Positions 1 through 11,469 of a stretch of 64,000 nt of DNA are shown in pieces. Position 1 is the stretch's first letter. The number at the start of each line of letters is the position of its first letter. Source of the DNA: Ashinkailepas kermadecensis (lineage: Eukaryota; Arthropoda; Thecostraca; Neolepadidae); contig JAOTOM010003950.1 of NCBI GenBank assembly GCA_034440615.1, positions 124,001-188,000 of the forward strand, in the 5' to 3' direction. Under the pieces are notes generated by a model that was given only the letters and a program-made list of their open reading frames with translations, was not told the DNA's origin and searched no databases. The position numbers and the translations under genes are program-made.

Positions 1-600
1 ACATTTTCGGATTACCGACGGAATTTTGGGCCCCGAACGCGATATTTGGGGGCCCCGTGGTCACTTGGTGGGATCCCTAGCTCGAGTTTTAGTGGCTACG
101 ACACGTTTTTTGGGGCCAACATGTTTTGTGGGCTTTTTGAGCGGTTATTGGGACCCCAGAGTGATTTTCCATGTCGGGACTGTTTTTCGTTTCCCCGGCT
201 TCATTTGTTGGGTTATCATAATGAGACTTTTGAAGCCCCGGTGGGACCTGTCATGCCCCTAGCGTGATTTTCAGGGATCCGGGCGATAATTCTTGGTACC
301 CCTAGACTCAGCGTGACTTTCTGGGGCCCCGGCCCGACCGTTTGTGGCCTCCGTCCTGATTTTCTTGAACCACAGCACGACTCTTTCGAGCCCCAGTGTG
401 ATTTTCAGGGGCCCAGATGGGAACTTTTGAGGCCCCAGCGTCATTTTCAGAAGCCCCTGCGCGACTTTTTGGCCCCAATGCGATTCTACGGGGCTCCGGT
501 GCGATTATTGGAGGCCCAAACGGGATTATTAAGGAGACTGGCGCAATTTGTTTTCAGGAGCTCGACGCGATTCTCGGGGGCCCCACAACCTGCCCACGAT
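1..600. repeat. Degenerate ~20-21-bp periodic array, family A
   Basis: The sequence alternates a GGGGCCCC-like block with a GATTTT(C)-like block about every 20-21 bases, with strong divergence between units. Translated, it gives a 7-residue rhythm (for example DFLEPQH, DSFEPQC, DFQGPRW), which is a by-product of the 21-bp period and not evidence of a protein. The array runs off the left edge. The same motif recurs at 18360-18915 in this orientation and at 27015-29045 in the opposite one. Confidence 0.7.
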
Positions 601-1150
601 GTCCCCTCCCCATATGGCATGCTACTGTGCCGTGCAATTCTGCAACATAAGCATATAGGAAGAGCCCATCTGTTTCATCACTCACACGTGATTTCAACTC
701 CCAAGTTCTCCAGACAGTTTGAGGAAAGTCAAACATCTCAGGGAACAGGGATACCATGGAATTCAGATCATAGTACTCTTGCTGCAATACACACCTTGTT
801 CCGCAGGCTGCTGTAGAGATGGATGCGCTCCTGAAGTTTGGTCAGGGTTGTAGTTGGAGGTGGATGGAGCAGCACTGTGAAGGACATTACATATGGTTGA
901 AAGGACTTCTTTCTGTTTACATTAACAATGTAGGTAATGAAGTGACACTTTCATTAATTGACTTCTGTAGTGTCCTGAGTGAGCAGTAGAATCAAGATGG
1001 GTTCTTGTGATATACGTTATAGAAGAAAGGTTATGATAGAGCTTTTATACTCCAGTGGGAATGGTATGGATTCACTCATTAGTGAGTCCATACGATAACC
1101 TAATAACCATAGCAAACATAAACTAATCTAGCATATCCTAACCACCCTTT
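601..1150. other. No recognisable feature
   Basis: Ordinary mixed-composition sequence. No convincing open frame, RNA gene or repeat was found. Confidence 0.5.
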
Positions 1151-1199
1151 GAAGAGAAAAACATAAGTAAACAATTTTAGGCAATATATTCTCTGAAAA

Positions 1200-2065
1200 T
1201 TTTATAAATTAGAAAACCGAACCAAACCTAGCCTAACCTAACGTCAGCTGCTTTTGAAGGAAAAATTCCCGATTTTTAGAAATGTTTCAAAATTTTGGAA
1301 AAATTTCCAACTAAAAAAAAACTAAACTAGCCTAACCTAACCAAACCGGTATTATGGTGCTTTAAGGTGGTAACAAGACAAGTTTTTACACACCTTTGTT
1401 TCCATAAAGCAAACAAGTGGGTTAGGTTTGGTTAGGTTAGGTTAGTTTAGGCTTTTTAAGTTCGAAAATTTGTCACATTGTGTTTCCAATTTTAAACAAA
1501 AATGCGATAGCACATAAAATAAGTGGTCCCATCATCTTAGCCCATCTTCATGAACATGGTATTCTGAATAATTTTTTTTTAACAAAAACACCTTAAATTG
1601 AAAATTGACAAATAATTTTTTCTTCAAGAGCAACTCATGTTAGGTTAGGTTAGGCTGGGTTAGGTTTTTAAAGTTTGAAAATGTTCAGAAAATAAAATGC
1701 TTTAACTTTTCCTAATTTTATTTTTTGATTTTGTTTTCTCCAAAGGAGGTTAGGCTAGGTTAGGTTAGGTGATGCTGAATTTGTATTGTATTTTATACAT
1801 TTCTTTTTATGCTATGCTACCTAACTCAAAGCCCCTTTTTGGTGTTATTTTGCTCACAACCTGAAAACTAAGCATTTGCGCAGAAAAATGAGTGGTCCCA
1901 TCATCTTAGTCACATTCATAAACATTGCATTCGAATTATAAATTCCAAGAATTCATAAAACACTTTAAAGCACAAATTTACTACAAAAACTAAGCTGTTC
2001 GTTTGCTCTATGGAGGAAAATGTCTGTAAAAACTTGTCTTGTTACCACCTTAAAGCACAATAATA
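1200..2065. repeat. AT-rich interspersed repeat with TTAGG tracts and internal inverted repeat
   Basis: Short tracts of GGTTA/TAACC units occur at about 1220-1240, 1330-1345, 1418-1450, 1638-1666 and 1744-1775. A segment around 1351-1425 (GTGCTTTAAGGTGGTAACAA) is repeated inverted at about 1985-2065. The phrase GTGGTCCCATCATCTTAG occurs directly twice, near 1520 and 1890. Much of 1800-2065 reappears around 55140-55470, partly inverted. I infer a dispersed mobile-element family. The TTAGG unit matches the arthropod telomere repeat. Confidence 0.7.
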
Positions 2066-3870
2066 CTCAAATATGGTAGGTAGGTAGTTAGGTATCTGAC
2101 ATTAATATAGAAACACCGTGCAGAAATAAAAAAAAGCATGGACTGGACTTGTTGAAGCTTACCTGCCAACTTCTTCCTCCATTGTTTCTTTGGGAATTAA
2201 ATAGCAGCAAGTTATTAACTGCTTAAAATCACACCAATCTGCAGACACATCGGGTATGAAGTATAAAAAATGAAGCAGCGCGACGTCATATGAGTTTGGC
2301 CACCGGATTAAACATCGCGCGCAATTGCACAAGTGTCTCACCTCCGTCATATTCGTCGAAAACAATCGCTAGTTTGAGATTCTAGGATTTTTGTACTTTG
2401 ACTTTTTATCTTTCGATGCTACGGTTTTGGATGTTCTGGAGAACAGACATCACGACCGGTGGCCGCTATACCCAATTCTATTTTTTCAAGGAGGGAGACA
2501 GGAAATTTGCAACTTCAAACACATAATTACTATATTGCTAATTACTGGTTATTGTTGGGTGGTATTGTCTTTCCTCAATCAAACGCATCAATGAAAGCAT
2601 TCTCGGACTATGCCTAGCTGCGCCAGCATGCAAAATACCAATACAGGGTAGTCCTCCATTTTGTCGATACAAAAACATGTAACGTGCAAAACTACATGGG
2701 CAATGCATAAACTTCGTATGTTTCATGCGCAGCACCGCCAACACGCAAACTACAAATCATTTTGTGGTGGAATAAAGTAAAATTAAAACCATTTATACAT
2801 CAGGGAGATGTCCCCATCCCAGCCTACGCCTTCAGCACCTAAAATATCACACAAACTATAACGTAAAATTCCCTTAACGTAAATGTTCACCTGCCTGCAC
2901 CTTGATCGCAAACACTCGCTATTATAGACAGGCATGTAACGTACTCGCTTTAAAGGCGGCGCAAATGACCTTAATGGTCCGGCACGCCTAAAAAATCACT
3001 CTCCGCATGCGCAGCGAACTTGAAACATACCTCATGCTACCAATTTATGCAATATATGAGGAAAAAGCTGTGACGTCACCAAGGCTTGAGGGGAACTTTG
3101 GTGTACCTTTTAAGGTTTGCCTTGTAAGTCATGTGCGCCATAACTTAGCACCTATTACTTTCTTTAGGAATATAAATTATAATGCAGTGTCCATGCAGCT
3201 TATTGCTGAGTTTTGTCTTTCATGGTATCATAAGCTGGCAGATTGGCTCACGAATGGGTCTCGTTGGTTCAGTTTGAGACTTGGTATCCCCATATCAATA
3301 TTGAATGCATGCCCATTGTCACTGGGCATGTACCTAGGTAGGCACCAGGTAAATATCAAGCTAATAGTGTGATGGGTGGGCTGTTGAAGATAATTATAGT
3401 TTGTATATCCACAATCTCCATGATAACTGTGATTGTTGTTCACTGGTTCACTCACTGGTATGCAAGTTTGACAATGACTGGAAAGTTAGAATGGAATGAA
3501 TCTTGTCCAAGCTCCATATGCATGTGGTTTTGCCATTGGTGGTGTATGCAAACCTCAATATGACAATGCAATTGCTGTTTTGTGGCTGAGCATATTTTTT
3601 TGGGACAATGTGGTTTAAAATGCGTTAGCATCAGCAAATCTCAACATTTTATGATGCAAGTTGTCCTTCCACAGGGGAGGGAAATCAAGCTATTTTGTTT
3701 TTTTTTGCACACAATTTTGAATTTTGTAGCAAAAGGTGGAGAGTCAACCCACTATTTAATCCAAATCTGTTTCTTTTCAGTACAAAATGTGCTAGTTAAC
3801 ATCAACTACGTTTTCTATGTACCTAGAATGGTGTTTTTTCTTCTTTTTTTCCTTTTACTTTTTTATCAGC
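2066..3870. other. No recognisable feature
   Basis: The longest open frame (3007-3372, + strand) has no motif I recognise and ordinary composition for chance. A TGACGTCA palindrome lies at 3071-3078 with no nearby gene. The stretch is otherwise unremarkable. Confidence 0.5.
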
Positions 3871-3884
3871 ATAAAAATAGCATA

Positions 3885-4056
3885 GGTTATTGGGGGGCCC
3901 AAATCAACATTGAGCGGGGACAAGATCAACATTGGTGGGGCCATGGCCCCCACACAAGGATTCAAATCGACGCCCCTGCACACTGGCGGATCCAGGGGGG
4001 GCATTCCGCCCATGGCCCCCCTGGATGGGGGGCGGCATGGCCCCTGGATCCGGTGA
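3885..4056. repeat. Fragments of hAT-like MITEs
   Basis: One fragment ends near 3978 with CGACGCCCCTG, after a run of CCAAATCAACATTGAGC-type sequence. A second begins at 3981 with CACTGGCGGATCCAGG, the terminal motif shared by several better-preserved MITEs in this window. A reverse-oriented CCTGGATCCGGTG lies near 4042-4056. No target-site duplication was found, so these are called as fragments. Confidence 0.5.
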
Positions 4057-4059
4057 CCG

Positions 4060-5340
4060 GCAGTGACGTATGCGGCTGTCGTCCTTCGGTCAGAAGGAAT
4101 AACTCTAAATCTCCACTGGCTACAAGCTGATCGTGGATTGCGCTGCTGGATACGAATCGCTACGTGTGGTAGGAAGCATGTTGAATTGTGATGGATGGTG
4201 ACAAAGGTCACGGTCTGCCAAAGGAGGGGTTGAGAAGGCCAGACAAAAATGCGGTACATGGCGTAGATTTTGATATCTTAGAGCAGGAATAGCAATTGTG
4301 ACAGATCAACTTGGAATTTGAATGCATCAGCTTGTGATATGCACCCATTTGTGTTCCATTTAGGTGGTAGTAGGTGTGGAACTTTAGCAAACAGTGTGCT
4401 TAATTAACGGTTCCTAATTTCGCACCCAGGATCAGGACAAAGCAGTTCCATAAAATGAAATCGTGGACCTTATCCTCATGATTAGTGGGAAAGAACGTCT
4501 TCAACTTTACTTAGGACGTTCCTTCCTCTACGTCAATCTACATCTACATCAATGTCAATGATTTGATACTGAAAATAAGCATATTTCATTATCGCTATTA
4601 CATTGACTACAGATACAATAGTTTGTATTCATTTGTTCGCATGCTGACGATTTCGGCACTCTGGGATAATGCGATACACATTCACATCCGTGCCCTGCAT
4701 TAGACAACCAGCATGCATGTGAGAGTAGGAACAATGGGGCCAGTGGGTCATTGCCCCCCCCCCATGTTCTGCGATCTTGACCACATACGTTGACCTATGG
4801 TGTTGACTGGAAATAATTGGCCTAAAAACCCGCTTCTCTCCCCCTCCCCTCCAAAAAAAGAAAATCAATTATATGCCCGTGGTGGGGATCCCAGCCAAAA
4901 CCTTGAGGAGACATCGGTATGGGAAAGTGAAGAGTCCTGGTAACATCCAGCTCGTGTGTTTCGAGGCGGAATTCAGCCCGGAACTGGAGGGGTTGACGGA
5001 TTCAGCCCCTTGGCGAGTAGTTGACGGATAGGATTCGGCTGATGGAAAAGGCCTTGCACGGCACTGCGAGCCGCACCCGCACCGAGATCTTTCAGGACGC
5101 TCAACCCAGACCTGCAAGTGCTGATCAGCTACGTGGGCGGCTATGCTCACCACCGGAAGCCAAACTAAGAAAACACTCGCTCGAAGCACAAGCCACGGTG
5201 CTCACGTTGTCGACATTCAGAAGTATTTAGCGGCCGCAGAAAACTGCAAGCAAACAAGGACTGTACTCCACAAACGGAGGAAAGAAATCGGCGATTAAAC
5301 GACGATGAACAATTAAGGAAAACGACTGACAGTGTGGTCG
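4060..5340. other. No recognisable feature
   Basis: Mixed sequence with several weak open frames of about 70-110 codons on both strands that overlap one another and show no family motif. No RNA gene or structured repeat was seen. Confidence 0.45.
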
Positions 5341-5343
5341 GTG

Positions 5344-6471
5344 CAGTGGCGTAGCCAGGGGTGGGGCGAAGGGGGCAGCGACCCTCCTCGGAGGGTTCGG
5401 AGGGCCGCAGGCCCGCAAGGGCCCCCTGTACCGACGTGAAGGGCGGATATGAATGGTCCCTAGACCGATTCAAGGGACCGGGACTGACGGAAATGGTCCC
5501 GGGTCGATGCAGATTGCCCAGTCAACGGAGAGTTCTCCCTTGGGAAGATATTGAGAGCCCTGGGATGGGCCAACGTGAAGGGCTTCGAAGTCGACGGAGA
5601 GGGCCGCAGATAGTTTGAAGGGGCCCCGGGCTGACGGAGAGAGCCCGAGCCAACATGAAGGGCCCCTAAGCTGATGGCGGGGCCGAAGTCGAGGCCCTGA
5701 CCTGATGAAGATGGCCAAAACTTTTTTTAACGGGCCACCATCCTGCCGGAAAAGGCCCTGGGTCGTCAAAGAGGGCCCTGCAACGAAAGAGGATGTCCTG
5801 GTTGCCTGAGAGGACCTTGGGCCGTCAGAAATGTCCCTTGGGCAGACTGATGGGTACAAGCCGTACAAGGGCCTCTGTCCTGATAGAGGGGCTCAAGCTG
5901 TTTATAGATGGCTTCCGGACCGACAGAGGAAGCCCTGGATCGCTATAGAGGACCCCTGTGCCGACTAAGAGGATCGCTAACGGTTGGGGACCTTCGACCA
6001 TCGGAGAGGGCCCAGAGCCGGCACGAAGGGCCCCTTGACCAACGGAGAAGGCCGAGGCCGCACAGGGGCCCCTTGCGTGATCGGGAAGGCCCAAGGTCTT
6101 GAAAGAGGGGCCTCCGGTCGTACGGAGATTGCCCTGAGCCGTGAAAGAAGGCCCTTGAGCCGATGGAGGGGCCCGGACCGGACGTGAAGGGCCAGTGGAT
6201 CGGCTTTGGCTCACGCTGATGGAGATGGGTTCAGAGCTGACAGCGGGCATCACGCTGATGAAGAGGCCCCGAGCTACGGAGACAGTCCGGGCCAAAGCGG
6301 AGGGTTCCCGGTGCTACATAAAGGGCCTCTGAGCACAAGGAGGGATCAAAGCTGCAAAAAAGCAGTGTTGTAACCAAGGGATGAAGGGGAATACGCTCCG
6401 CCGTGAAGGGTCTCTATTTCTTCACCTTCTATTTTGCCAGGGCCCCTTAACAAATCCTGGCTATGCCACTA
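5344..6471. mobile_element. TIR-bounded element filled with a ~20-bp periodic array (family B)
   Basis: The left end reads CAGTGGCGTAGCCAGG from 5344. The right end, read on the minus strand from 6471, is TAGTGGCATAGCCAGG, a near-perfect terminal inverted repeat. Between them most of the sequence is a degenerate ~20-bp repeat built on GGGCCC followed by a GACCGACGGAGAA-like segment. The ends match the hAT-like MITE group of this window. No 8-bp target duplication could be found. Overlapping open frames here (5361-5618 +, 5470-5868 -, 5825-6295 -) follow from the low-stop repeat and are not called as genes. Confidence 0.6.
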
Positions 6472-6479
6472 TTTGCAAA

Positions 6480-6930
6480 CAACCTTGTGCAAAGACGTCA
6501 ACGTTTTCCGGAGTCATTTTTTTACTCGTGAAATGTTGAGAGTTGCAATTCGTTCCATTTCCGTTATCAGAGGAACAGAGCTGACTTTAATGTCGTGTGA
6601 CATGTTTTTTTTCAGGGCGCTTCTGGCGATTCTATCTACTCTCTGCTCCGATATATTATTATATCTTCCGAATTCGATCTCCCATCTATGGATGGATAAA
6701 GGAGCAATATGGGTTTTAATTGATGAGGAAACCTACCTGGCAAGTGGTTTTCTACCATCACAATTCCTATCAATCGCGGGTTAATGTAAACGAAAACATT
6801 CATAACCATTCTATCACGACCTTCTTGATGGAAGTGCTTAGTTCATTAAAGTCTAGTACGATAAGACATCCCTGAACACACCACTAATATAACTTGTATG
6901 GAACCTCATGCGATGGGTATCACTTAATAA
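6480..6930. other. No recognisable feature
   Basis: An open frame at 6434-6784 (+) has hydrophobic runs but no family motif and overlaps the end of the preceding element. I do not call it as a gene. Confidence 0.4.
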
Positions 6931-6934
6931 AGTT

Positions 6935-7135
6935 GGTCGGGGGCGGGGGCTACATAACCTTTTTGGTGGCCAAAGCTGCCCCAAAAACCACTCGTATATA
7001 GTGTACGTCAATATGGTTAAGGCTCAATGGTTAAGCTTCAGCCTGATTGGGGGTCCAAATCGATGATTGAGGGGGCAAATCAATGATTGAGGGGCCAGTG
7101 GCCCCATTAGCATATAAAATGACATCCCTGCCTAA
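6935..7135. repeat. Short interspersed repeat (copy 1 of a pair)
   Basis: Contains CCTTTTTGGTGGCCAAAGC, then a GTGTACG segment, GATTGAGG motifs and an end reading AAAATGACATCCCTG. The same order of motifs is seen at 9405-9575 (CCTTTTTGATGGCCAGAGC, GTGTACGCCC, ACGATTGAGG, AAACGACACCCTTG). The conserved end (CAGGGGTGTCRTTTT in reverse) also occurs near 37825 and 59033, so this is a dispersed non-autonomous element. Confidence 0.55.
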
Positions 7136-7139
7136 TGCA

Positions 7140-8070
7140 ACGTTCCTAATGTAACTTAGCACCCTCATAATATAATAAGTACTATTTTCAGAGTTCAGAA
7201 GACGCTTCCGTCTATTTAGACAAAGTGTGCTTTGCTACGGTTCCACCGTGTTTGCATAGAAGGAAGATCCAGCTTCAACTCAGATGCTAATTTAGCAGTG
7301 TACATCAGCGCATATGAACCCAGCATGCAAAGCCGCTTAACCTAGGACCACACGCTCCTATATCGTAAACAATTTATGGGAAGTGCAAACTAGTTGGGCA
7401 GTCTGGTAACTGTTAGAACATGTTGCACGATTCATAGACTAGAGCATAGATGTTCGGCTACGAACGATATCAGAGTTCGAGGAAACAGATTTTGAGGTTG
7501 CCTATTTCTATAATGCAGCGTGCCTGTTAACTGAGGGCGACTTGACGGCGGCTTCTACAGCTGCTCATATCCATCCAGCCAGGGGCAAATACAGAAGGGG
7601 GCAAACTCGATTGGACCGAGTAAGAATGTTAGTTAGTGCCTGGGGCCCAATTTTAGATGGCTATTGTTTCCAGCATCAGCATGCAATATTCAGATTGGAT
7701 GCATTATGGCTCCAGGAGATATAGGCCTTAAAAAAAAACAGTTGCAAGAAATAGCAACACATGGTTGAGACAGGCAAACAGCTTGTTTATCCTTCCCTTC
7801 CGCACATAAGTGCATGCAACGCCCATGTAGTGCCAATACCAAAATTCCTTCAAAGCTGGGGATGGTGTCCATCCCGATGGTGTCCATTCCTTGCACACCT
7901 ACCAACTGCTGCTCGTTCATACCTTAACTTGACGCGTTTTGGTGGACGAAGATCGATCCTACGAGGAAACAGGCTGGGCAAATGTCAGCTTGAGCCGGTT
8001 TAATCTCGACGCGGCAGGCGGTGCGTTGCCCACGCATCCGACCCCGTGGGCGCTGCCGGCCCTGCAGCTG
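7140..8070. other. No recognisable feature
   Basis: Mixed sequence. Open frames of up to about 80 codons overlap in several frames and none shows a recognisable domain. Confidence 0.45.
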
Positions 8071-8073
8071 GCC

Positions 8074-8084
8074 AAGATGGCGGC
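8074..8084 (+). promoter_or_regulatory. YY1-like motif
   Basis: AAGATGGCGGC matches the published YY1 consensus exactly and sits in a locally GC-rich stretch. The same motif family is repeated in the retroelement leader near 62 kb. There is no supporting gene start here, so function is unproven. Confidence 0.3.
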
Positions 8085-8251
8085 GGCTCTCCGCCCCGGC
8101 ACGCTGTTGGCTCCGGTGCACTGTGCACAGTGCTGAACCGTGGGCGCCTGACATCGGGGGACGTGGGAGTATCTTCTCCGCTTTGGGGAAGTGTGGCATT
8201 GATGATGTGTCGTTGAGTGGGAACATAGGACTTAGGCGGCTGCTTCTATCC

Positions 8252-8252
<1 letters not shown>

Positions 8253-8319
<67 letters not shown>
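8253..8319. repeat. (TA)n microsatellite
   Basis: About 33 uninterrupted TA dinucleotides. Confidence 0.95.
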
Positions 8320-8321
<2 letters not shown>

Positions 8322-8559
8322 TACTTATTTACCAGGAATACATAGTCAACGATGTACGAATGCACGTTCACGAATTCATCGACCCAACCACTTACTTCGC
8401 AGTCCGGGGTAACCCGCTGCTTCGCGGATTACTAATTGCTTTACCTACGAAAAACAGTGATAAGAGAATGGGTCAATGCAACGTGAACGAAATGAAGTCC
8501 AGTGCCAGGCGATGCCGTACACTCGCTGGAAAAATCAGTCGCTTCACAGATATGTCCAA

Positions 8560-9140
8560 ATCGACACGCAAAAGAAAAACCATGCGGTACAGGTGGCGAC
8601 CCTGGACGGAGACAGGCCAGCGACGCGGCATCCTTCGGTTCGGCGGAATATCCCGCCGACACGAGGGCTTTTGTCAGGAGCCGTCTCTGTTCACCACAGA
8701 CCCGACAACTCCAACTACGTGGGCACGCAACGATGTGGGAGACACAGGGAGGGGCACATCAACCGAGCTTCTGCTCCGGGCTTCCCTGCGACGACGTCGG
8801 AACAATGAGACCGGCGGTGAAATTGGACAGCGCTTCTTGCCGGCGGATGCATTTGCGTCGCGATTCGCGGCGCCGCGGCGCAGGCTGAACTTTTGCAATA
8901 GTGGTGTCGCTGGGCGCGAGCGGCGGCCGGAATCCCTCTTAATAACGCGCCCGGTCGCGTCGGTGTGCTCGGCGGTTACAGCAAGGCCGGCGGCGACGAC
9001 AAACGGACGCGCGCCAACGGCGGGCCGCCCGGATCTGGACGTCGCACGACCAGCTGCCGGCGTCCGACTTCGGACCTGTGGATCTCGCTGTGGGATTGCT
9101 GCCGTCTGGTGTGCAGTCCAATGGAATCGGAAGTCGGCAG
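8560..9140. other. CpG-rich stretch
   Basis: Dense CpG dinucleotides and long overlapping open frames on both strands. The largest, 8021-9289 (+), runs through the (TA)n tract and has no domain. I read this as a CpG island or GC-rich non-coding DNA. A host exon cannot be excluded but no splice-bounded conserved segment was recognised. Confidence 0.45.
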
Positions 9141-9142
9141 TC

Positions 9143-9203
9143 AGCTTACCTTTGTCCTTTCCTTACCTTACCCTTGTCTTTACCTTACCTTACCTTTGTC
9201 CCG
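9143..9203. repeat. Short CCTTA/TTACC-type tandem repeat
   Basis: Irregular reiteration of TTACCTT and TTGTCTT units over about 60 bases. Confidence 0.7.
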
Positions 9204-9404
9204 TGTTCATTTTCGATCACGAACACGGCCGCTGGGGCTCCGTCAAGGCAGAGTGGTTGAAGTTGAATATGTGGGAGGGGGAGGGGTAGGTCCATCTGGG
9301 GGCGCAACGTTCATCTTCATGGTTGGTTGGTTATTTGGGCTTAAGGGCGCATCGACTGCGTTGGTCATGCAGCGCCCAGTTCATCTTCATGGATGTCATT
9401 TCAT

Positions 9405-9575
9405 GAAAATGATTGAGGGTTGGGGGAAATGACCTTTTTGATGGCCAGAGCTGCAACGAAAGCCATTTTTGTCTCGTGTACGCCCATAGGCCACATTCTG
9501 ATTGTGGTTGACAATCAACGATTGAGGTCGGTGCCCCCACCCCTAGCATTTACAAAACGACACCCTTGTCCATCA
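9405..9575. repeat. Short interspersed repeat (copy 2 of a pair)
   Basis: Homologous by motif order to 6935-7135. Ends with AAACGACACCCTTG, the reverse of the CAGGGGTGTC terminus seen elsewhere in the window. Confidence 0.55.
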
Positions 9576-9659
9576 GCACAATGGTGAATAAAAAGACCAC
9601 TCCCCTTCACCGCAAAGGGCTGCAGAGCCCAAGAGAACCATACAAAGATATAGAGCAAT

Positions 9660-10145
9660 CCATCCCGCTCAAACCCGCACATGACGACGTCCACGGCAGA
9701 CAACATCTGGGTGGCGTATGGACCGACTTCTCCATCACGCCGCCACAGGCGTGCAAGGTACGCCCGCACCACCACCGCTCAGTCTGAATTCCTCTCCGCC
9801 TCGCATCCCACTGTCGCCGACTGGCCTCGCAGACGGCAGGGCACTCCGTTGTCCAGCGCGCGGGCGACCGTCGCACAGCGTGCGGCAAACGAGCGCCGCC
9901 GGCCGACGGCAGCGGGCCGGACGCGTCGACAGCGGCTGACCTTTTATCGACGGTATCGACGCCGGAATCATGGTCGGCGGCAGCGGTGGTGACGTCACCA
10001 GCGTGTTTTGATTGGGCGCGCGGACGCCGGCGAGAATCTATGTTTGGCCGGCGGCGGCAGCGGCGGCGGCAGCGGCGGAGGCGGCGATCTGCAGTCGAGT
10101 ATTTGTGCCGGCCGCCGGCGGCGTCATCGGCGCGGGTCAGCCGAC
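9660..10145. promoter_or_regulatory. CpG-rich region with CRE and CCAAT-like motifs
   Basis: The stretch is strongly CpG-rich. It holds a perfect CRE palindrome TGACGTCA at 9990-9997, followed by GATTGGGCG (reverse CCAAT-like) near 10010 and GGC/GGCA-rich repeats at 10045-10090. This combination is typical of animal promoters, but no downstream exon was recognised. The 63-bp minisatellite starts just to the right. Confidence 0.35.
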
Positions 10146-10154
10146 ACCGCGGCA

Positions 10155-10181
10155 TCTCACACACACACACGGACGCACGGA

Positions 10182-10213
<32 letters not shown>

Positions 10214-10221
10214 CACACACA

Positions 10222-10260
<39 letters not shown>

Positions 10261-10300
10261 GCACACACACACACACACGCACAAACACACACACACCGTC
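10155..10300. repeat. (AC)n / (ACGC)n microsatellite
   Basis: Mixed ACAC and ACGC repeats about 145 bases long. They lead directly into the 63-bp array, whose units each end in a short (AC)n run. Confidence 0.95.
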
Positions 10301-11465
10301 AGCTGGTCTCTAATAAAACGCCCACCGGCCGACACCGCGGCATCTCACACACACACCCCGTCTCTAATGAAAACGCCCACCAGCCGACACCGCGGCATCT
10401 CACACACACACCGTCAGCTGGTCTAATGAAAACGCCCACCGGCCGACACCGCGGCATCTCACACACACACACACACACCATCAGCTGGTCTTTAATGAAA
10501 ACGCCCACCGGCCGACACCGCGGCATCTCACACACATACCCCGTCAGCTGGTCTCTAATGAAAACGCCCACCGGCCGACACCGCGGCATCTCACACACAC
10601 ACCCCGTCAGCTGGTCTCTAATGAAAACGCCCACCGGCCGACACCGCGGCATCTCACACACACACCCCGTCAGCTGGTCTCTAATGAAAACGCCCACCGG
10701 CCGGCACCGCGGCATCTCACACACACACCCCGTCAGCTGGTCTCTAATGAAAACGCCCACCAGCCGACACCGCGGCATCTCACACACACACCGTCAGCTG
10801 GTCTCTAATGAAAACGCCCACCGGCCGACACCGCGGCATCTACACACACACACACACACCATCAGCTGGTCTTTAATGAAAACGCCCACCGGCCGACACC
10901 GCGGCATCTCACACATAACACACACCCCGTCAGCTGGTCTCTAATGAAAACGCCCACCGGCCGACACCGCGGCATCTCACACACACACCCCGTCAGCTGG
11001 TCTCTAATGAAAACGCCCACCGGCCGACACCGCGGCATCTCACACACACACCCCGTCAGCTGGTCTCTAATGAAAACGCCCACCGGCCGACACCGCGGCA
11101 TCTCACACACACACCCCGTCAGCTGGTCTCTAATGAAAACGCCCACCGGCCGACACCGCGGCATCTCACACACACACCCCGTCAGCTGGTCTCTAATGAA
11201 AACGCCCACCGGCCGACACCGCGGCATCTCACACACACACCCCGTCAGCTGGTCTCTAATGAAAACGCCCCACGGCATCTCATATAGGCCGTCAGCTGGT
11301 CTAATGAAAACGCCCCACGGAATCTTATATAGGCCGTCAGCTGGTCTCTAATGAAAACGCCCCACGGCATCTCACACACACCATCAGCTGGTCTCTAATG
11401 AAAACGCCCACCGGCCGGCACCACGGCATCTCACACAAGGCCGTCAGCTGGTCTCTAATGAAAAC
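10300..11465. repeat. 63-bp minisatellite, about 19 copies
   Basis: Each unit contains GTCAGCTGGTCTCTAATG, AAAACGCCCACCGGCC and ACACCGCGGCATCTC followed by (AC)n. Successive GTCAGCTGG positions at 10543, 10606, 10669 and 10732 give a period of exactly 63. Units at the left and right ends are truncated or lack the GGCCGACACC segment. Because 63 is a multiple of 3 the array stays open in several frames (for example 10299-10787 -, 10862-11278 -). I regard these as non-coding. Confidence 0.95.
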
Positions 11466-11469
11466 GCCC

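Noticed and set aside
313..816. 167-codon open frame with a 7-residue repeat
   Set aside because: The repeat reflects the ~21-bp DNA period of family A, which is also present in inverted, non-coding copies.
3007..3372. 121-codon open frame
   Set aside because: No recognised motif, no neighbouring gene structure, and length within chance for this window size.
8021..9289. 422-codon open frame on the plus strand
   Set aside because: It runs through a (TA)n tract coding Tyr-Ile repeats, has no domain, and overlaps long frames on the other strand, as expected of GC-rich DNA.
10012..11351. Open frames in the 63-bp array (both strands)
   Set aside because: The unit length is a multiple of 3, so any stop-free unit gives a long frame. 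No non-repeat domain is attached.
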